From Pedobacter sp. MC2016-05 (GTDB lineage: Bacteria; Bacteroidota; Bacteroidia; Sphingobacteriales; Sphingobacteriaceae): DNA of 64,000 nucleotides. Location: positions 1 through 64,000 of the forward strand of contig NZ_JAPIVT010000005.1 in the NCBI RefSeq assembly GCF_026239735.1, given 5' to 3'. The first letter of the stretch is position 1, and each line of letters starts with the position of its first letter. A model generated the notes under the pieces. It did not search any database, had not been told where the DNA came from, and saw only the letters and a list, made by a program, of their open reading frames with translations. A program made the position numbers and the translations under genes. Of the stretch, positions 60,441 through 64,000 are shown one piece after another.

Positions 60441-61592
60441 TTAATTTTTTGTTGAAGGAATTAATACCGTTTTGATACACTCGTCAAGTTTCTTCGAGAA
60501 AATGTTATAGGCATCTGCAATTTCTTCCAGTGGAACACGATGGGTAATTAAATCTTTCGGACTAAGCCTGCCGGATTGCACATGATCAATTAATTTAGGA
60601 AGAAGTCTTTTTACTGAAGCTTGATTGGCACGTAACGTTATTCCCTTGTTCAATACATTTCCAATAGGTACGTAATTAAACGGTGGACCATAAACACCCA
60701 CCACTGACACAATACCGCCTTTTTTCACGGAATTAATGGCCCATTGTAGTGCTGTGGCAGCACCCGCCTGCATCAGCGTAATTTTTCCAGTGAAGGTTTG
60801 CAATGCGTTCCCTTCTGCCTCGCAACCCACGCAATCGATACACACATCGGCACCAAACCAATCTGTTGTTTTCTTGAGGAACAAAACCGGATCAGCCATA
60901 GATTTGAAGTTATACGCTTCACACTTCGCATAATTTTTTGCAAACTCTAAGCGATAGTCCACGTGGTCGATGATGATGACCCGTGCAGCACCAAAAAACC
61001 AGGCACATCTTGCAGCCATAATTCCAATAGGTCCGGCACCAAAAACTACTACGGTATCGCCTTCTTTAATACCACCCATTTCTGCCGCCTGATAACCAGT
61101 GGGCACCACATCGGTAAGTAACACCGCGTCATCCGGATCCATATCTGGAGGAATCACTGTTGGTCCCACGTTAGCATAAGGCACTCGTACATATTCAGCC
61201 TGTCCGCCGTTATATCCTCCCGCCGTATGGGAATATCCAAAAATGCCACCCACTGCAGTTGCCATGGTATTTGATTCATGGCAATTTCCATATAGGCCTT
61301 GTTTGCAGAAATTACACTTTCCACATGCAATATTAAATGGAACCAGAACCTGATCGCCTACTTTAACATTGGTAACTAGTGGCCCAACTTCTTCGATAAT
61401 TCCGATAAACTCGTGACCGAAGGTTGATCCAACCCTCGTATCGGGCACCATACCATGATAAAGATGAAGATCAGAACCGCATATACAAGTTCTGGTCACC
61501 CTCACGATGGCATCCTCGGGATGAAGAATTTCTGGCATTGGACGTTGCTCGGCCCGGACCCTGAATGGTCCTCTATAATTCATTGCTAGCAT
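60441..61592 (-). CDS. Zinc-dependent dehydrogenase (formaldehyde-dehydrogenase-like)
   Basis: This 383-residue MDR protein has the catalytic zinc site CICGSDLHLYHG and GHEFIGIIEEVG, and the complete structural lobe CGKCNFCKQGLYGNC. It shows the Rossmann motif VVVFGAGPIGIMAARCAWFFGA. The DVVPTGYQAAEM and MSVVGVYGPP-like segments place it with glutathione-independent formaldehyde dehydrogenases and related polyol enzymes. The first ATG (61592) gives MLAMNYRGPF; a second ATG is at 61583. It is the first gene of a two-gene operon. Confidence 0.9.
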   Translation of the reverse strand: MLAMNYRGPFRVRAEQRPMPEILHPEDAIVRVTRTCICGSDLHLYHGMVPDTRVGSTFGHEFIGIIEEVGPLVTNVKVGDQVLVPFNIACGKCNFCKQGLYGNCHESNTMATAVGGIFGYSHTAGGYNGGQAEYVRVPYANVGPTVIPPDMDPDDAVLLTDVVPTGYQAAEMGGIKEGDTVVVFGAGPIGIMAARCAWFFGAARVIIIDHVDYRLEFAKNYAKCEAYNFKSMADPVLFLKKTTDWFGADVCIDCVGCEAEGNALQTFTGKITLMQAGAATALQWAINSVKKGGIVSVVGVYGPPFNYVPIGNVLNKGITLRANQASVKRLLPKLIDHVQSGRLSPKDLITHRVPLEEIADAYNIFSKKLDECIKTVLIPSTKN

Positions 61593-62051
61593 TTCAAAAA
61601 AAATTAATGGTTTAAGGATTTAGTTATTTGAAATTGAATATTGGTATGAAAAAATTAGAGGAAGAGATGGTAAAACTTTTATTTTTTTCATAGCTAAAAA
61701 CTCTTAGTTGTTAGTTGAAAAACATGCCCTAAGAAGCAAAAGTTTTGTAAATATTCGTTTCAATATATCTTCAGCAAGCTTATTGTTAATCAACTCTTTT
61801 CTACAAAGGTCTATCATCGTTGGCTTTCTACATACTTAAGCGGTGAGATTTGAAATGTACATGTCTGATCTACATAATCGCTTTTTCGCTGCTATAAAAA
61901 ATCGATGTTGCCACAAAATGATAAAACCATCATTTAAAATTCTTGGTTTTTTAGAAGAGGACTAATGTAAACCGTTTGAGAAAAGCTGATCGAAGTCTAA
62001 AATATTACTGAAAGTCTTTCAGTAAACGTGAAATTGAAAAATCGAAAGCTT
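61593..62051. other. Intergenic gap of 459 bases with a perfect palindrome
   Basis: Outside the palindrome at 62005-62025 no gene or known signal is seen. The gap separates divergent transcription of the zinc dehydrogenase and the metallo-beta-lactamase-fold gene. Confidence 0.5.
62005..62025. promoter_or_regulatory. 21-bp perfect palindrome, operator candidate
   Basis: Arms TTACTGAAAG (62005-62014) and CTTTCAGTAA (62016-62025) are perfect inverted repeats around a single T. The site ends 26 bases before the ATG of the metallo-beta-lactamase-fold gene and has no T-tract, so it looks like a dimeric-repressor site rather than a terminator. Confidence 0.55.
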
Positions 62052-62885
62052 ATGGAAAAAATATCTCAAAGTGAGGATAATCATTTTATCCCAATGACTT
62101 CATCATCCAGCTATGATGATGGAGTAATTTCTGGTGATGTATACTATTACACCAATCAAATTGTGAATATTGCTATGGTGGGCAAACCTGGTGAATCGTG
62201 GTTTCTAGTTGATGCTGGAATGCCAACTTCGGGAAAAGAGATTCTCAAAGTTGCAACAGAAAGATTTGGAGAACGAAAACCTGACTTTATTTTGCTCACT
62301 CATGGTCATTTTGATCATGTCGGAGGTCTTGTTGAACTTCTTGAAAATTGGCAAGTTCCAGTCTATGCACATCAGGCAGAGTTTCCTTTTCTAAATGGCA
62401 CACAAGATTATCCTGAACCAGATGACACTGTTGAAGGTGGGCTTCTGGCAAAAATTTCTTCACTATATCCGCATAAGGCTATAAATATCGCCCCTTATCT
62501 AGAGGTTCTGCCTGAAAACCAGACCTTGCCAGGATTTGAAGATTGGAGCTGGATACATACGCCAGGACATTCGCCCGGGCATATTTCCATTTTCAGGCCA
62601 ATAGATCGTGTACTGATTAGCGGTGACGCTATTGTAACCGTGAGGCCAGATTCACTCTATAAAGTTCTCTTCCAGATTAAAGAAGTTAACGGCCCGCCAC
62701 GGTATTTGACTACTGATTGGGATGCTGCCCATCAATCGGTGAAAACGTTAGCCAGCCTTGATCCGGAGTTTCTACTTACCGGACATGGCCAGGTGATGGA
62801 AGGTGAAGAAATGAGATCGCAATTAAAAGATTTAGCCGAAAACTTTCACGAAAAAGCGGTACCGAAACATGGGAGATTTAGCTAA
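62052..62885 (+). CDS. Metallo-beta-lactamase-fold hydrolase
   Basis: The protein of about 277 residues has the full MBL metal site: LTHGHFDHVGG, HTPGHSPGHISIF, the bridging Asp in ISGDAIVTV and the last His in LTGHGQVMEG. It lacks a signal peptide and so acts in the cytoplasm. It is probably a glyoxalase-II- or lactonase-like hydrolase rather than an antibiotic-degrading enzyme. A GTG at 62028 would start inside the 3' flank of the palindrome, so I prefer the ATG at 62052. Confidence 0.88.
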   Translation: MEKISQSEDNHFIPMTSSSSYDDGVISGDVYYYTNQIVNIAMVGKPGESWFLVDAGMPTSGKEILKVATERFGERKPDFILLTHGHFDHVGGLVELLENWQVPVYAHQAEFPFLNGTQDYPEPDDTVEGGLLAKISSLYPHKAINIAPYLEVLPENQTLPGFEDWSWIHTPGHSPGHISIFRPIDRVLISGDAIVTVRPDSLYKVLFQIKEVNGPPRYLTTDWDAAHQSVKTLASLDPEFLLTGHGQVMEGEEMRSQLKDLAENFHEKAVPKHGRFS

Positions 62886-62959
62886 GATAGCGTCTGCCAT
62901 TTAATTATGATGGATACTAATCAAAAATCAATGTGAAATATTAAAAGGACATCAAAGAC

Positions 62960-63214
62960 ATGAAACTTACAGATACGTTAATTAAGGTAATTAATAAGGC
63001 CTATCCGGAAAATGAATTTATTGAAACAAACTTCGGTAGTTATGATCTTTCGCTGAAAACAGACGATGACGGCAGAGCAATTATGATTTTCATTGGTAAG
63101 AAGGATGCAAATGGAAAAATCAGAGGCGAGCGCTACGCCAGAAGGCTTAAATTCGGATCGAATGGTGAGGTTATTAAAGACCATTGGGAGCATAAAGGCC
63201 CTGCCACTCCTTAA
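62960..63214 (+). CDS. Small hypothetical protein
   Basis: The 84-residue protein has a helix (LTDTLIKVINKAYPENEFIE) followed by a beta meander (YDLSLKTDDDGRAIMIFIG, ARRLKFGSNGEVIKDHW). No signal peptide or membrane helix and no recognised family are apparent. It follows the MBL gene by 74 bases on the same strand and may be co-transcribed. A stem-loop (63222-63255) follows directly. Confidence 0.6.
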   Translation: MKLTDTLIKVINKAYPENEFIETNFGSYDLSLKTDDDGRAIMIFIGKKDANGKIRGERYARRLKFGSNGEVIKDHWEHKGPATP

Positions 63215-63221
63215 TAGAAAC

Positions 63222-63255
63222 GGACGCGGCGCAATTGAATGGTTGCGCAGCGTCC
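63222..63255 (+). terminator. Stem-loop after the small gene
   Basis: GGACGC-GG-CGCAA and TTGCG-CA-GCGTCC pair with a symmetrical internal mismatch. The T-tract is missing, so this is a weak terminator or a transcript-stabilising hairpin. Confidence 0.4.
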
Positions 63256-63331
63256 ATTAGAATACAATAAAAAAAGTTATAAAAGGGCATTAGCTGATAA
63301 GCATTAGGATCACTGTATAAAATAAGCTAAC

Positions 63332-63934
63332 TCACTTAATATTTCTTCCCAGCTCATCTAGCAGTTCTTTCTCCTTTTTTAATCTCGGTAACTCGTCTTT
63401 TACAAAAGCTTTTACCCTTTGTTGTCTTGCGTTATAGGCATCCTCATAAGCTTCAATGTTTTTATTCAACTCAACTGATAATTGTTTATAAAATGGTCTG
63501 TCGAATGCTATACCTACCTGCCGAGATAACCAACGAAGTGAATCAACTTGTTCGATCCGCAATGCCTCATTTAAAAGCACTTTATTTTTATTGCAAAAAC
63601 CCTCCAAGTTTTTTTTATAAAATCTGGTGCGTTCACGTGCTTTTTTTGCATATGTTTTAATTTCTTCACTGCTTCCGGAAGACAAAGCCGCAGTAAGTAA
63701 ACTATCCTGAACAACTAGAGATTGGCTCGCTGCTTTCAAATATCCTGCTGCATCTTCCTCCATATTTGTTTCGAATGTTTCAACCCCTCCAACGTGATCT
63801 TTAACAGCAGTATCATTTCCAACGCTGTCTTTTTCCATTGATGAACGTTTGTCGGCTATATTGCAGCCCAAGCCAAGGTTGGCTAGTGCTATAATGGTAA
63901 TTGTATTTCTCCACTTAAATGTTCTTTTAATCAT
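63332..63934 (-). CDS. Putative lipoprotein, DUF4142-like
   Basis: The 200-residue product has an N-terminal hydrophobic segment ending in a lipobox-like LGLGC (Cys near residue 24), so it should be lipid-anchored in the envelope. The mature part is helical (DAAGYLKAASQSLVVQDSLLT, then EEIKTYAKKARERTRFYKKN), resembling DUF4142 four-helix bundles, though the match is distant. Monocistronic as far as visible; its promoter may lie beyond 63934. Confidence 0.6.
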   Translation of the reverse strand: MIKRTFKWRNTITIIALANLGLGCNIADKRSSMEKDSVGNDTAVKDHVGGVETFETNMEEDAAGYLKAASQSLVVQDSLLTAALSSGSSEEIKTYAKKARERTRFYKKNLEGFCNKNKVLLNEALRIEQVDSLRWLSRQVGIAFDRPFYKQLSVELNKNIEAYEDAYNARQQRVKAFVKDELPRLKKEKELLDELGRNIK

Positions 63935-64000
63935 AATATTATATTTTATCTTCTTGAAAACATCGCTCTTTAATTGTTTGTTGATTCTACCTGTGATAGG

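Noticed and set aside
1..64000. CRISPR arrays, prophage, integrative elements or transposases
   Set aside because: No regularly spaced repeats of CRISPR type, no Cas, integrase, transposase or phage structural genes are present.

Overview
The window looks like a chromosomal segment of a Bacteroidota bacterium of the Sphingobacteriaceae, most like Pedobacter. Four things point there. The GC content is low, Shine-Dalgarno sites are nearly absent, and many genes are preceded by the Bacteroidota -7 promoter element TAnnTTTG. The protein families are typical: a TonB receptor with a carboxypeptidase-like N-domain, a GLPGLI protein, an SpmA/SpmB fusion, an S9 peptidase and a TolB-propeller amidohydrolase. 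The intergenic repeats are also of the kind common in that group. There is no phage, transposase, integrase or CRISPR array. Genus is an inference; no rRNA is present.

Layout. 1-1.8 kb: repeat-rich gap, a DUF763 gene and tRNA-Arg(TCT). 1.9-8.3 kb: a probable metal (zinc or iron) homeostasis locus. It holds a Fur-family regulator, two CxFCG secreted proteins, an FtsX-type permease with histidine clusters, its ATPase, a 49-residue lipoprotein not usually called, a MerC-like membrane protein and a divergent TonB receptor with a Fur-type 7-1-7 palindrome between them. 8.4-28.4 kb: housekeeping genes (thioesterase, SpmAB-like permease, S9 peptidase, MerR, alaS, queG, GNAT-nitrilase, ruvB, 3-hydroxyacyl-CoA dehydrogenase, pdxH, yqgE, purE-purK, BaiN-like flavoprotein). 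28.6-38.3 kb: radical SAM protein, very large amidohydrolase, RecQ, MFS and LutA-like proteins. 38.4-42.7 kb: GLPGLI protein, then thrS-infC-rpmI-rplT, whose leader has a hairpin resembling a tRNA-Thr(UGU) anticodon arm. 42.8-45.4 kb: DUF294/CBS protein with a DEDD exonuclease. 45.6-50.4 kb: the glpD-glpK-glpF glycerol operon and a divergent GlpR-type repressor with a palindromic operator candidate. 50.4-64 kb: a receiver, an HTH protein, then a looser accessory region of oxidoreductases, a frameshifted large protein, DUF92, SemiSWEET, a decayed LLM flavoprotein, a zinc alcohol dehydrogenase and a metallo-beta-lactamase-fold hydrolase behind a 21-bp perfect palindrome.

Most notable signals: the thrS leader mimic; four genes in which TAnnTTTG is followed by exactly four bases and then ATG, implying leaderless mRNAs; infC with a TTG start and no possible ATG; the metal locus with its hidden small lipoprotein; and three reading frames broken by single-base events. 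All similarity statements come from recognising motifs by eye; no database search was run.
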